Source: Nematostella vectensis (Eukaryota; Cnidaria; Anthozoa; Actiniaria; Edwardsiidae). Taken from it: a stretch of DNA of 64,000 nucleotides. The position numbers were made by a program, and so were the translations under genes. The notes below the pieces were generated by a model, which was not told where the DNA came from, made no database searches, and was given only the letters and a program-made list of their open reading frames with translations. The stretch is taken from positions 682,001-746,000 of the forward strand of contig NC_064045.1 in NCBI RefSeq assembly GCF_932526225.1, given 5' to 3'. The number at the start of each line of letters is the position of its first letter. Positions within the stretch are counted from its first letter, which is position 1. Positions 23,255-36,274 of the stretch are shown piece after piece.

Positions 23255-24183
23255 GGGCCCATGCAGGCTATTTTTTTTCACGATATACACCTTATAATTA
23301 TAATTGATGTCCACCGCAATCCCTGCTTCCTAAAGTTAGAGCCTAGTGCACCACTGGAGTCCAATGGACACCGAGAAATTTAAAAATGCATACTGCTAGT
23401 TTTGCCGCTGTTAATTTATCATATACCATTGTCTGGTCTCGCAAATAAATAATAAGAGATACATTATATATTTCAATATATACAGAAATACTTTATATAT
23501 TAATATAATATAAGAGTCTCCAGAGGGACTTTGAAGGCTGTTCCAAAACTGTGCTTATTATACATGTACGACCTACTTTGGGTTTAGAAGTTTGTGAGAA
23601 GTCATTGAATATCTTATTCGGTTTTGATTCTCTGGTTACTGACAAGTCCTGGTGCAGGTGCTAATGGCCAGATTAGAAGAGTTCTGGGCTCTTGTCAAAG
23701 TCGTATTCGTTTTTTTTTTTTCGGTGTTTTTAATAGTCCACATGGTGTTCTTTGTTGAAGGGAAGTCTAAAAACTTCTGGGTTGGACCGCATATGGTACT
23801 TTTAAGAGCCTCTCGAGAGAACAAGCCTTATCTAGATTTTTTTGGTCCGTCCTGTCACGCCCAGGGCATGCACAAACACGTGAGGGCACCAACCCCCATC
23901 ACTTTTGTAATGGTCCTTCTTCCTTATCACAAGTCTGCTACTCATAACATTATGTGGTGTCATGGAGTAATGTACTCTTACATGAGAGAGAAAGCGTCTT
24001 TTGTTTTAATTTTATATTGAAACCTGAGTCAACAGGTGTAAAGTGTATTAACACTAGCTTTACACCTGTAAAATATCAGCAACTATCTGTGATAGAAGTG
24101 GCTGGCGTAAAGACAGCTTGACTTGCTTGAATCTCTTCCTTGTATTTGGATAGAACTAGTTCTTTGATCTCGAACGGGTAAAG
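23255..24183 (+). repeat. Satellite monomer 26 (class C)
   Basis: 929 bp. GGACACCG, GTCCACCGC and GGTGTTTTTAATAG, with private GTCTAAAAAC. Cassette CACCAACCCCCATC. Tail CTTGACTTGC and CTCTTCCTT shared with unit 28. Confidence 0.97.
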
Positions 24184-25114
24184 GGGCCCATGCAGGTTAT
24201 TTTTTTTCACGATATACACCTTATAATTATAATTGATGTCCATCGCAATCCCTGCTTCCTAAAGTTAGAGCCTAGTGCACCACTGGAGTCCAATGGACTC
24301 CGAAAAATTTAAAAATTCATACTGCTAGTTTTGCCGCTGTTAATTTATCATATACCATTGTCTGGTCTTGCAAATAAATAATAAGAGATACTTTATACAT
24401 TTCAATATATACAGAAATACTTTATATATTAATATAATATAAGAGTCTCCAGAGCGACTTTGAAGGCTGTTCCAAAAATGTGCTTATTATACATGTACGA
24501 CCTACTTTGGGTTTAGAAGTTTGTGAGAAGTCATTGAATATCTTATTCGGTTTTGATTTATCTGGTGTACTGACTAGTCCTGGTGCAGGTGCCAATGGCC
24601 AGATTAAAAGAGTTCTGGGCTCTTGTCAAAGTCGTATTCGTTTTTTATTTTTCGGTGTATTGAATAGTCCACATGGTGTTCTTTGTTAAAGGGAAGTCTC
24701 AAAACTTCTGCGTTGGACCGCATATGGTACTTCTAAGAGCCTCTCGAGAGAACCAGCCTTATCTAGATTTTTTTGGTCCGTCCTGTCACGCCCAGGGCAT
24801 GCACAAACACGTGTGGGCCGCACCCACCATCACTTTTGTAATGGTCCCTCTTCCTTATCACAAGTCTGGTACTCTTAACATTATGTGGTGTCATGGAGTA
24901 ATGTACTCTTACATGAGAGAGAAAGCGTCTTTTGTTTTAATTTTATATTGAAACCTGTGTCAACAGGTGTAAAGTGTATTAACACTAGCTTTACACCTAT
25001 AAAATATCAACAACTATCTGTGATAGAAGTGGCTGGCGTAATAACAGCTTGGCTTGCTTGAATCTCTGCCTTGTATTTGGCTAGAACTAGTTTTTTGATC
25101 TCGAACGGGTAAAG
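24184..25114 (+). repeat. Satellite monomer 27 (class A)
   Basis: 931 bp, first unit of the 1,864 bp dimer. CTCCGAAAAAT, GAGCGACTTTG and CTTCTGCG. GTAATAACAGC and CTAGTTTTTTGATC are shared only with unit 29. Confidence 0.97.
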
Positions 25115-26047
25115 GGGCCCATGCAGGTTTTTTTTTTTTTCACGCTATACACCTTATAATTATAATTGATGTCCATCGCAATCCCTGTTTCCTAAAGTTA
25201 GAGCCTAGTGCACCACTGGATTTCAATGGACTCCGAGAAATTTAAAAATTCATACTGCTAGTTTTGCCGCTGTTAATTTAACATATACCATTGTCTGGTC
25301 TTGCAAATAAATAATAAGAGATACTTTATACATTTCAATATATACAGAAATACTTTGTATATTAATATAATATAAGAGTCTCCAGAGGGACTTTGAAGGC
25401 TGTTCCAAAAATGTGCTTATTATACATGTACGACCTACTTTGGGTTTAGAAGTTTGTGAGAAGTCATTGAATATCTTATTCGGTTTTGATTCTCTGGTGT
25501 ACTGACTAGTCCTGGTTCAGGTGCCAATGGCCAGATTAGAAGAGTTCTGGGCTCTTGTCAAAGTCGTATTAGTTTTTTTATTTTTCAGTGTATTGAATAG
25601 TCCACATGGTGTTCTTTGTTGAAGGGAAGTCTTAAAACTTCTGGGTTGGACCGCATATGGTACTTCTAAGAGCCTCTCGAGAGAACAAGCCTTATCTAGA
25701 TTTTTTTGGTCCGTCCTGTAACGCCCAGGGCATGCACAAACACGTGAGGGCACCAACCCCCATCACTTTTGTAATGGTCCTTCTTCCTTATCACAAGTCT
25801 GCTACTCATAACATTATGTGGTGTCATGGAGTAATGTACTCTTACATGAGAGAGAAAGCGTCTTTTGTTTTAATTTTATATTGAAACCTGAGTCAACAGG
25901 TGTAAAGTGTATTAACACTAGCTTTACACCTGTAAAATATCAGCAACTATCTGTGATAGAAGTGGCTGGCGTAAAGACAGCTTGACTTGCTTGAATCTCT
26001 TCCTTGTATTTGGATAGAACTAGTTCTTTGATCTCGAACGGGTAAAG
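25115..26047 (+). repeat. Satellite monomer 28 (class D)
   Basis: 933 bp, T13 tract after the boundary. CCTGGTTCAGG, TTTTTCAGTG and GTCTTAAAAC. Private CTGTAACGCCC. Cassette CACCAACCCCCATC. Confidence 0.97.
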
Positions 26048-26978
26048 GGGCCCATGCAGGTTATTTTTTTTCACGATATACACCTTATAATTATAATTGA
26101 TGTCCATCGCAATCCCTGCTTCCTAAAGTTAGAGCCTAGTGCACCACTGGAGTCCAATGGACTCCGAAAAATTTAAAAATTCATACTGCTAGTTTTGCCG
26201 CTGTTAATTTATCATATACCATTGTCTGGTCTTGCAAATAAATAATAAGAGATACTTTATACATTTCAATATATACAGAAATACTTTATATATTAATATA
26301 ATATAAGAGTCTCCAGAGCGACTTTGAAGGCTGTTCCAAAAATGTGCTTATTATACATGTACGACCTACTTTGGGTTTAGAAGTTTGTGAGAAGTCATTG
26401 AATATCTTATTCGGTTTTGATTTATCTGGTGTACTGACTAGTCCTGGTGCAGGTGCCAATGGCCAGATTAAAAGAGTTCTGGGCTCTTGTCAAAGTCGTA
26501 TTCGTTTTTTATTTTTCGGTGTATTGAATAGTCCACATGGTGTTCTTTGTTAAAGGGAAGTCTCAAAACTTCTGCGTTGGACCGCATATGGTACTTCTAA
26601 GAGCCTCTCGAGAGAACCAGCCTTATCTAGATTTTTTTGGTCCGTCCTGTCACGCCCAGGGCATGCACAAACACGTGTGGGCCGCACCCACCATCACTTT
26701 TGTAATGGTCCCTCTTCCTTATCACAAGTCTGGTACTCTTAACATTATGTGGTGTCATGGAGTAATGTACTCTTACATGAGAGAGAAAGCGTCTTTTGTT
26801 TTAATTTTATATTGAAACCTGTGTCAACAGGTGTAAAGTGTATTAACACTAGCTTTACACCTATAAAATATCAACAACTATCTGTGATAGAAGTGGCTGG
26901 CGTAATAACAGCTTGGCTTGCTTGAATCTCTGCCTTGTATTTGGCTAGAACTAGTTTTTTGATCTCGAACGGGTAAAG
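26048..26978 (+). repeat. Satellite monomer 29 (class A)
   Basis: 931 bp. I see no difference from unit 27 in the lines compared, including CTCCGAAAAAT and CTAGTTTTTTGATC. Confidence 0.97.
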
Positions 26979-27905
26979 GGGCCCATGCAGGTTTTTTTTT
27001 TTTTCACGCTATACACCTTATAATTATAATTGATGTCCATCGCAATCCCTGTTTCCTAAAGTTAGAGCCTAGTGCACCACTGGATTTCAATGGACTCCGA
27101 GAAATTTAAAAATTCATACTGCTAGTTTTGCCGCTGTTAATTTAACATATACCATTGTCTGGTCTTGCAAATAAATAATAAGAGATACTTTATACATTTC
27201 AATATATACAGAAATACTTTGTATATTAATATAATATAAGAGTCTCCAGAGGGACTTTGAAGGCTGTTCCAAAAATGTGCTTATTATACATGTACGACCT
27301 ACTTTGGGTTTAGAAGTTTGTGAGAAGTCATTGAATATCTTATTCGGTTTTGATTCTCTGGTGTACTGACTAGTCCTGGTTCAGGTGCCAATGGCCAGAT
27401 TAGAAGAGTTCTGGGCTCTTGTCAAAGTCGTATTAGTTTTTTTATTTTTCAGTGTATTGAATAGTCCACATGGTGTTCTTTGTTGAAGGGAAGTCTTAAA
27501 ACTTCTGGGTTGGACCGCATATGGTACTTCTAAGAGCCTCTCGAGAGAACAAGCCTTATCTAGATTTTTTTGGTCCGTCCTGTCACGCCCAGGGCATGCA
27601 CAAACACGTGAGGGCACCAACCCCCATCACTTTTGTAATGGTCCTTCTTCCTTATCACAAGTCTGCTACTCATAACATTATGTGGTGTCATGGAGTAATG
27701 TACTCTTACATGAGAGAGAAAGCGTCTTTTGTTTTAATTTTATATTGAAACCTGAGTCAACAGGTGTAAAGTGTATTAACACTAGCTTTACACCTGTAAA
27801 ATATCAGCAACTATCTGTGATAGAAGTGGCTGGTGTAAAGACAGCTTGGCTTGCTTGAACCTCTGCCTTGTATTTGGATAGAACTAGTTCTTTGATCGGG
27901 TAAAG
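26979..27905 (+). repeat. Satellite monomer 30 (class D, 6 bp deletion)
   Basis: 927 bp copy of unit 28 that lacks TCGAAC after 27897 (TTTGATCGGG instead of TTTGATCTCGAACGGG). The tail has GCTGGTGTAAAG and GAACCTCTGCC, like units 35 and 41. Confidence 0.97.
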
Positions 27906-28835
27906 GGGCCCATGCAGGCTATTTTTTTTCACGATATACACCTTATAATTATAATTGATGTCCACCGCAATCCCTGCTTCCTAAAGTTAGAGCCTAGTGC
28001 ACCACTGGAGTCCAATGGACACCGAGAAATTTAAAAATGCATACTGCTAGTTTTGCCGCTGTTAATTTATCATATACCATTGTCTGGTCTCGCAAATAAA
28101 TAATAAGAGATACATTATATATTTCAATATATACAGAAATACTTTATATATTAATATAATATAAGAGTCTCCAGAGGGACTTTGAAGGCTGTTCCAAAAC
28201 TGTGCTTATTATACATGTACGACCTAATTTGGGTTTAGAAGTTTGTGAGAAGTCATTGAATATCTTATTCGGTTTTGATTCTCTGGTTACTGACAAGTCC
28301 TGGTGCAGGTGCTAATGGCCAGATTAGAAGAGTTCTGGGCTCTTGTCAAAGTCGTATTCGTTTTTTTTTTTTTCGGTGTTTTGAATAGTCCACATGGTGT
28401 TCTTTGTTGAAGGGAAGTCTCAAAACTTCTGGGTTGGACCGCATATGGTACTTTTAAGAGCCTCTCGAGAGAACAAGCCTTATCTAGATTTTTTTGGTCC
28501 GTCCTGTCACGCCCAGGGCATGCACAAACACGTGAGGGAACCAACCCCCATCACTTTTGTAATGGTCCTTCTTCCTTATCACAAGTCTGCCACTCATAAC
28601 ATTATGTGGTGTCATGGAGTAATGTACTCTTACATGAGAGAGAAAGCGTCTTTTGTTTTAATTTTATATTGAAACCTGAGTCAACAGGTGTAAAGTGTAT
28701 TAACACTAGCTTTACACCTGTAAAATATCAGCAACTATCTGTGATAGAAGTGGCTGGCGTAAAGACAGCTTGGCTTGCTTGAATCTCTGCCTTGTATTTG
28801 GATAGAACTAGTTCTTTGATCTCGAACGGGTAAAG
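27906..28835 (+). repeat. Satellite monomer 31 (class C)
   Basis: 930 bp. GGACACCG, GTCCACCGC and CTTTTAAGAG. Private GACCTAATTTG, GAGGGAACCAACC and CTGCCACTC. Equivalent units are 36 and 42. Confidence 0.97.
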
Positions 28836-29764
28836 GGGCCCATGCAGGTTATTTTTTTTCACGATATACACCTTATAATTATAATTGATGTCCATCGCAA
28901 TCCCTGCTTCCTAAAGTTAGAGCCTAGTGCACCACTGGAGTCCAATGGACTCCGAGAAATTTAAAAATTCATACTGCTAGTTTTGCCGCTGTTAATTTAA
29001 CATATACCATTGTCTGGTCTTGCAAATAAATAATAAGAGATACTTTATACATTTCAATATATACAGAAATACTTTATATATTAATATAATATAAGAGTCT
29101 CCAGAGCGACTTTGAAGGCTGTTCCAAAAATGTGCTTATTATACATGTACGACCTACTTTGGGTTTAGAAGTTTGTGAGAAGTCATTGAATATCTTATTC
29201 GGTTTTGATTTATCTGGTGTACTGACTAGTCCTGGTGCAGGTGCCAATGGCCAGATTAAAAGAGTTCTGGGCTCTTGTCAAAGTCGTATTCGTTTTTTAT
29301 TTTTCGGTGTATTGAATAGTCCACATGGTGTTCTTTGTTAAAGGGAAGTCTCAAAACTTCTGCGTTGGACCGCATATGGTACTTCTAAGAGCCTCTCGAG
29401 AGAACCAGCCTTATCTAGATTTTTTTGGTCCGTCCTGTCACGCCCAGGGCATGCACAAACACGTGTGGGCCGCACCCACCATCACTTTTGTAATGGTCCC
29501 TCTTCCTTATCACAAGTCTGGTACTCTTAACATTATGTGGTGTCATGGAGTAATGTACTCTTACATGAGAGAGAAAGCGTCTTTTGTTTTAATTTTATAT
29601 TGAAACCTGTGTCAACAGGTGTAAAGTGTATTGACACTAGCTTTACACCTATAAAATATCAACAACTATCTGTGATAGAAGTGGCTGGCGTAATGACAGC
29701 TTGGGTTGCTTGAATCTGCCTTGTATTTGGCTAGAACTAGTTCTTTGATCTCGAACGGGTAAAG
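28836..29764 (+). repeat. Satellite monomer 32 (class A)
   Basis: 929 bp. GAGCGACTTTG and CTTCTGCG, with GTATTGACACTAG in the hairpin loop (shared with units 37 and 43). Private CTTGGGTTGC. Confidence 0.97.
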
Positions 29765-30692
29765 GGGCCCATGCAGGTTATTTTTTTTCACAATATACAC
29801 CTTATAATTATAATTGATGTCCATCGCAATCCCTGCTTCCTAAAGTTAGAGCCTAGTGCACCACTGGAGTCCAATGGACTCCGAGAAATTTAAAAATGCA
29901 TACTGCTAGTTTTGCCGCTGTTAATTTATCATATACCATTGTCTGGTCTCGCAAATAAATAATAAGAGATACATTATATATTTCAATATATACAGAAATA
30001 CTTTATATATTAATATAATATAAGAGTCTCCAGAGGGACTTTGAAGGCTGTTCCAAAACTGTGCTTATTATACATGTACGACCTACTTTGGGTTTAGAAG
30101 TTTGTGAGAAGTCATTGAATATCTTATTCGGTTTTGATTCTCTGGTTACTGACAAGTCCTGGTGCAGGTGCTAATGGCCAGATTAGAAGAGTTCTGGGCT
30201 CTTGTCAAAGTCGTATTCGTTTTTTTTTTTCGGTGTTTTGAAAAGTCCACATGGTGTTCTTTGTTGAAGGGAAGTCTCAAAACTTCTGGGTTGGACCGCA
30301 TGTGGTACTTCTAAGAGCCTCTCGAGAGAACAAGCCTTATCTAGATTTTTTTGGTCCGTCCTGTCACGCCCAGGTCATGCACAAACACGTGAGGGCACCA
30401 ACCCCCATAACTTTTGTAATGGTCCTTCTTCCTTATCACAAGTCTGCTACTCATAACATTATGTGGTGTCATGGAGTAATGTACTCTTACATGAGAGAGA
30501 AAGCGTCTTTTGTTTTAATTTTATATTGAAACCTGAGTCAACAGGTGTAAAGTGTATTAACACTAGCTTTACACCTGTAAAATATCAGCAACTATCTGTG
30601 ATAGAAGTGGCTGGCGTAAAGACAGCTTGGCTTGCTTGAATCTCTGCCTTGTATTTGGATAGAACTAGTTCTTTGATCTCGAACGGGTAAAG
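29765..30692 (+). repeat. Satellite monomer 33 (class F)
   Basis: 928 bp. TCACAATATAC, private TTTTGAAAAGTCC and CAGGTCATGC. Cassette CACCAACCCCCATAAC. Left half equals units 38 and 44. Confidence 0.97.
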
Positions 30693-31623
30693 GGGCCCAT
30701 GCAGGTTATTTTTTTTCACGATATACACCTTATAATTATAATTGATGTCCATCGCAATCCCTGCTTCCTAAAGTTAGAGCCTAGTGCACCACTGGAGTCC
30801 AATGGACTCCGAGAAATTTAAAAATTCATACTGCTAGTTTTGCCGCTGTTAATTTATCATATACCATTGTCTGGTCTTGCAAATAAATAATAAGAGATAC
30901 TTTATACATTTCAATATATACAGAAATACTTTATATATTAATATAATATAAGAGTCTCCAGAGCGACTTTGAAGGCTGTTCCAAAAATGTGCTTATTATA
31001 CATGTACGACCTACTTTGGGTTTAGAAGTTTGTGAGAAGTCATTGAATATCTTATTCGGTTTTGATTTATCTGGTGTACTGACTAGTCCTGGTGCAGGTG
31101 CCAATGGCCAGATTAAAAGAGTTCTGGGCTCTTGTCAAAGTCGTATTCGTTTTTTATTTTTCGGTGTATTGAATAGTCCACATGGTGTTCTTTGTTAAAG
31201 GGAAGTCTCAAAACTTCTGCGTTGGACCGCATATGGTACTTCTAAGAGCCTCTCGAGAGAACCAGCCTTATCTAGATTTTTTTGGTCCGTCCTGTCACGC
31301 CCAGGGCATGCACAAACACGTGTGGGCCGCACCCACCATCACTTTTGTAATGGTCCCTCTTCCTTATCACAAGTCTGGTACTCTTAACATTATGTGGTGT
31401 CATGGAGTAATGTACTCTTACATGAGAGAGAAAGCGTCTTTTGTTTTAATTTTATATTGAAACCTGTGTCAACAGGTGTAAAGTGTATTAACACTAGCTT
31501 TACACCTATAAAATATCAACAACTATCTGTGATAGAAGTGGCTGGCGTAATGACAGCTTGGCTTGCTTGAATCTCTGCCTTGTATTTGGCTAGAACTAGT
31601 TCTTTGATCTCGAACGGGTAAAG
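30693..31623 (+). repeat. Satellite monomer 34 (class A)
   Basis: 931 bp. L2 with TTATCAT, GAGCGACTTTG and CTTCTGCG; right half GCCGCACCCACC/GGTACTC and full GAATCTCTGCC. Confidence 0.97.
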
Positions 31624-32558
31624 GGGCCCATGCAGGGTTTTTTTTTTTTTTCACGCTATACACCTTATAATTATAATTGATGTCCATCGCAATCCCTGTT
31701 TCCTAAAGTTAGAGCCTAGTGCACCACTGGATTTCAATGGACTCCGAGAAATTTAAAAATTCATACTGCTAGTTTTGCCGCTGTTAATTTAACATATACC
31801 ATTGTCTGGTCTTGCAAATAAATAATAAGAGATACTTTATACATTTCAATATATACAGAAATACTTTGTATATTAATATAATATTAGAGTCTCCAGAGGG
31901 ACTTTGAAGGCTGTTCCAAAAATGTGCTTATTATACATGTACGACCTACTTTGGGTTTAGAAGTTTGTGAGAAGTCATTGAATATCTTATTCGGTTTTGA
32001 TTCTCTGGTGTACTGACTAGTCCTGGTTCAGGTGCCAATGGCCAGATTAGAAGAGTTCTGGGCTCTTGTCAAAGTCGTATTAGTTTTTTTATTTTTCGGT
32101 GTATTGAATAGTCCACATGGTGTTCTTTGTTGAAGGGAAGTCTTAAAACTTCTGGGTTGGACCGCATATGGTACTTCTAAGAGCCTCTCGAGAGAACAAG
32201 CCTTATCTAGATTTTTTTGGTCCGTCCTGTCACGCCCAGGGCATGCACAAACACGTGTGGGCCTCACCCCCCATCACTTTTGTAATGGTCCCTCCTCCTT
32301 ATCACAAGTCTGCTACTCATAACATTATGTGGTGTCATGGAGTAATGTACTATTACATGAGAGAGAAAGCGTCTTTTGTTTTAATTTTATATTGAAACCT
32401 GAGTCAACAGGTGTAAAGTGTATTAACACTAGCTTTACACCTGTAAAATATCAGCAACTATCTGTGATAGAAGTGGCTGGTGTAAAAACAGCTTGGCTTG
32501 CTTGAACCTCTGCCTTGTATTTGGATAGAACTAGTTCTTTGATCTCGAACGGGTAAAG
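31624..32558 (+). repeat. Satellite monomer 35 (class D)
   Basis: 935 bp, with the longest T-tract in the array (T14 at 31638-31651). GGATTTC, CCTGGTTCAGG, GTCTTAAAAC and private AATATTAGAG. Cassette GCCTCACCCCCC and GTACTATTACATG. Confidence 0.97.
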
Positions 32559-33487
32559 GGGCCCATGCAGGCTATTTTTTTTCACGATATACACCTTATA
32601 ATTATAATTGATGTCCACCGCAATCCCTGCTTCCTAAAGTTAGAGCCTAGTGCACCACTGGAGTCCAATGGACACCGAGAAATTTAAAAATGCATACTGC
32701 TAGTTTTGCCGCTGTTAATTTATCATATACCATTGTCTGGTCTCGCAAATAAATAATAATAGATACATTATATATTTCAATATATACAGAAATACTTTAT
32801 ATATTAATATAATATAAGAGTCTCCAGAGGGACTTTGAAGGCTGTTCCAAAACTGTGCTTATTATACATGTACGACCTACTTTGGGTTTAGAAGTTTGTG
32901 AGAAGTCATTGAATATCTTATTCGGTTTTGATTCTCTGGTTACTGACAAGTCCTGGTGCAGGTGCTAATGGCCAGATTAGAAGAGTTCTGGGCTCTTGTC
33001 AAAGTCGTATTCGTTTTTTTTTTTTCGGTGTTTTGAATAGTCCACATGGTGTTCTTTGTTGAAGGGAAGTCTCAAAACTTCTGGGTTGGACCGCATATGG
33101 TACTTTTAAGAGCCTCTCGAGAGAACAAGCCTTATCTAGATTTTTTTGTTCCGTCCTGTCACGCCCAGGGCATGCACAAACACGTGAGGGCACCAACCCC
33201 CATCACTTTTGTAATGGTCCTTCTTCCTTATCACAAGTCTGCTACTCATAACATTATGTGGTGTCATGGAGTAATGTACTCTTACATGAGAGAGAAAGCG
33301 TCTTTTGTTTTAATTTTATATTGAAACCTGAGTCAACAGGTGTAAAGTGTATTAACACTAGCTTTACACCTGTAAAATATCAGCAACTATCTGTGATAGA
33401 AGTGGCTGGCGTAAAGACAGCTTGGCTTGCTTGAATCTCTGCCTTGTATTTGGATAGAACTAGTTCTTTGATCTCGAACGGGTAAAG
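32559..33487 (+). repeat. Satellite monomer 36 (class C)
   Basis: 929 bp, opens the first 5,576 bp hexamer. As unit 31, with private AATAATAGATAC and TTTTTTTGTTCCG. Confidence 0.97.
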
Positions 33488-34416
33488 GGGCCCATGCAGG
33501 TTATTTTTTTTCACGATATACACCTTATAATTATAATTGATGTCCATCGCAATCCCTGCTTCCTAAAGTTAGAGCCTAGTGCACCACTGGAGTCCAATGG
33601 ACTCCGAGAAATTTAAAAATTCATACTGCTAGTTTTGCCGCTGTTAATTTAACATATACCATTGTCTGGTCTTGCAAATAAATAATAAGAGATACTTTAT
33701 ACATTTCAATATATACAGAAATACTTTATATATTAATATAATATAAGAGTCTCCAGAGCGACTTTGAAGGCTGTTCCAAAAATGTGCTTATTATACATGT
33801 ACGACCTACTTTGGGTTTAGAAGTTTGTGAGAAGTCATTGAATATCTTATTCGGTTTTGATTTATCTGGTGTACTGACTAGTCCTGGTGCAGGTGCCAAT
33901 GGCCAGATTAAAAGAGTTCTGGGCTCTTGTCAAAGTCGTATTCGTTTTTTATTTTTCGGTGTATTGAATAGTCCACATGGTGTTCTTTGTTAAAGGGAAG
34001 TCTCAAAACTTCTGCGTTGGACCGCATATGGTACTTCTAAGAGCCTCTCGAGAGAACCAGCCTTATCTAGATTTTTTTGGTCCGTCCTGTCACGCCCAGG
34101 GCATGCACAAACACGTGTGGGCCGCACCCACCATCACTTTTGTAATGGTCCCTCTTCCTTATCACAAGTCTGGTACTCTTAACATTATGTGGTGTCATGG
34201 AGTAATGTACTCTTACATGAGAGAGAAAGCGTCTTTTGTTTTAATTTTATATTGAAACCTGTGTCAACAGGTGTAAAGTGTATTGACACTAGCTTTACAC
34301 CTATAAAATATCAACAACTATCTGTGATAGAAGTGGCTGGCGTAATGACAGCTTGGCTTGCTTGAATCTGCCTTGTATTTGGCTAGAACTAGTTCTTTGA
34401 TCTCGAACGGGTAAAG
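33488..34416 (+). repeat. Satellite monomer 37 (class A)
   Basis: 929 bp copy of unit 32, including GTATTGACACTAG and the short GAATCTGCC. Confidence 0.97.
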
Positions 34417-35344
34417 GGGCCCATGCAGGTTATTTTTTTTCACAATATACACCTTATAATTATAATTGATGTCCATCGCAATCCCTGCTTCCTAAAGTTA
34501 GAGCCTAGTGCACCACTGGAGTCCAATGGACTCCGAGAAATTTAAAAATGCATACTGCTAGTTTTGCCGCTGTTAATTTATCATATACCATTGTCTGGTC
34601 TCGCAAATAAATAATAAGAGATACATTATATATTTCAATATATACAGAAATACTTTATATATTAATATAATATAAGAGTCTCCAGAGGGACTTTGAAGGC
34701 TGTTCCAAAACTGTGCTTATTATACATGTACGACCTACTTTGGGTTTAGAAGTTTGTGAGAAGTCATTGAATATCTTATTCGGTTTTGATTCTCTGGTTA
34801 CTGACAAGTCCTGGTGCAGGTGCTAATGGCCAGATTAGAAGAGTTCTGGGCTCTTGTCAAAGTCGTATTCGTTTTTTTTTTTCGGTGTTTTGAATAGTCC
34901 ACATGGTGTTCTTTGTTGAAGGGAAGTCTCAAAACTTCTGGGTTGGACCGCATGTGGTACTTCTAAGAGCCTCTCGAGAGAACAAGCCTTATCTAGATTT
35001 TTTTGGTCCGTCCTGTCACGCCCAGGACATGCACAAACACGTGTGGGCACCAACCCCTATCACTTTTGTAATGGTCCTTCTTCCCTATCACAAGTCTGCT
35101 TCTCATAACATTATGTGGTGTCATAGAGTAATGTACTCTAACATGAGAGAGAAAGCGTCTTTTGTTTTAATTTTATATTGAAACCTGAGTCAACAGGTGT
35201 AAAGTGTATTAACACTAGCTTTACACCTGTAAAATATCAGCAACTATCTGTGATAGAAGTGGCTGGCGTAAAGAAAGCTTGGCTTGCTTGAATCTCTGCC
35301 TTGTATTTGGATAGAAGTAGTTCTTTGATCTCGAACGGGTAAAG
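34417..35344 (+). repeat. Satellite monomer 38 (class F)
   Basis: 928 bp. TCACAATATAC as unit 33, but cassette CACCAACCCCTATC, CTCTAACATG, CAGGACATGC and GCTTCTCATAAC. GATAGAAGTAGTTC breaks the AGAACTAGTTCT palindrome. Confidence 0.97.
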
Positions 35345-36274
35345 GGGCCCATGCAGGTTATTTTTTTTTCACGGTATACACCTTATAATTATAATTGATG
35401 TCCATCGCAATCCCTGCTTCCTAAAGTTAGAGCCTAGTGCACCACTGGATTTCAATGGACTCCTAGAAATTTTAAAATGCATACTGCTAGTTTTGCCGCT
35501 GTTAATTTAACGTATACCATTGTCTGGTCTTGCAAATAAATAATAAGAGATACTTTATAAATTTCAATATATACAGAAATACTTTATATATAAATATAAT
35601 ATAAGAGTCGCCAGAGGGACTTTGAAGGCTTTTCCAAAAATGTGCTTATTATACATGTACGACCTACTTTGGGTTTAGAAGTTTGTGAGAAGTCATTGAA
35701 TATCTTATTCGGTTTTGATTTATCTGGTGTACTGACTAGTCCTGGTGCAGGTGCCAATGGCCAGATTAGAAGAATTCTGGGCTCTTGTCAAAGTCGTATT
35801 CGTTTTTTTTTCTGTGTTTTGAATAGTCCACATGGTGTTCTTTGTTAAAGGGAAGTCTCAAAACTTCTGGGTTGGACCGCATGTGGTACTTCTTAAGAGC
35901 CTCTCGAGAGAACAAGCCTTATCTAGATTTTTTTGGTCCGTCCTGTCACGCCCAGGGCATGCACAAACACGTGTGGGCACCAACCCCTATCACTTTTGTA
36001 ATGGTCCTTCTTCCCTATCACAAGTCTGCTACTCATAACATTATGTGGTGTCATGGAGTAATGTACTCTAACATGAGAGAGAAAGCGTCTTTTGTTTAAA
36101 TTTTATATTGAAACCTGTGTCAACAGGTGTAAAGTGTATTAACACTAGCTTTACACCTGTAAAATATCAGCAACTATCTGTGATAGAAGTGGCTGGCGTA
36201 ATGACAGCTTGGCTTGCTTGAATCTCTGCCTTGTATTTGGCTAGAACTAGTTCTTCGATCTCGAACGGGTAAAG
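35345..36274 (+). repeat. Satellite monomer 39 (class I)
   Basis: 930 bp, strongly marked: GGATTTC, CTCCTAGAAATTTTAAAATGC, TTAACGTAT, ACTTTATAAATTT, TATATATAAATAT, GTCGCCAG, GGCTTTTCC, TTTTTTTTCTGTG and an extra T in CTTCTTAAGAG. Paired with unit 45. Confidence 0.97.

Larger units (their letters stand above)
24184..27905 (+). repeat. Two tandem copies of a 1,864 bp dimer higher-order repeat
   Basis: Units 27-28 (A-D) repeat as 29-30 with rare markers kept (CTCCGAAAAAT, CTAGTTTTTTGATC, T13 tract, TTTTTCAGTG). The second copy is shortened by the 6 bp deletion near its end. Confidence 0.93.
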
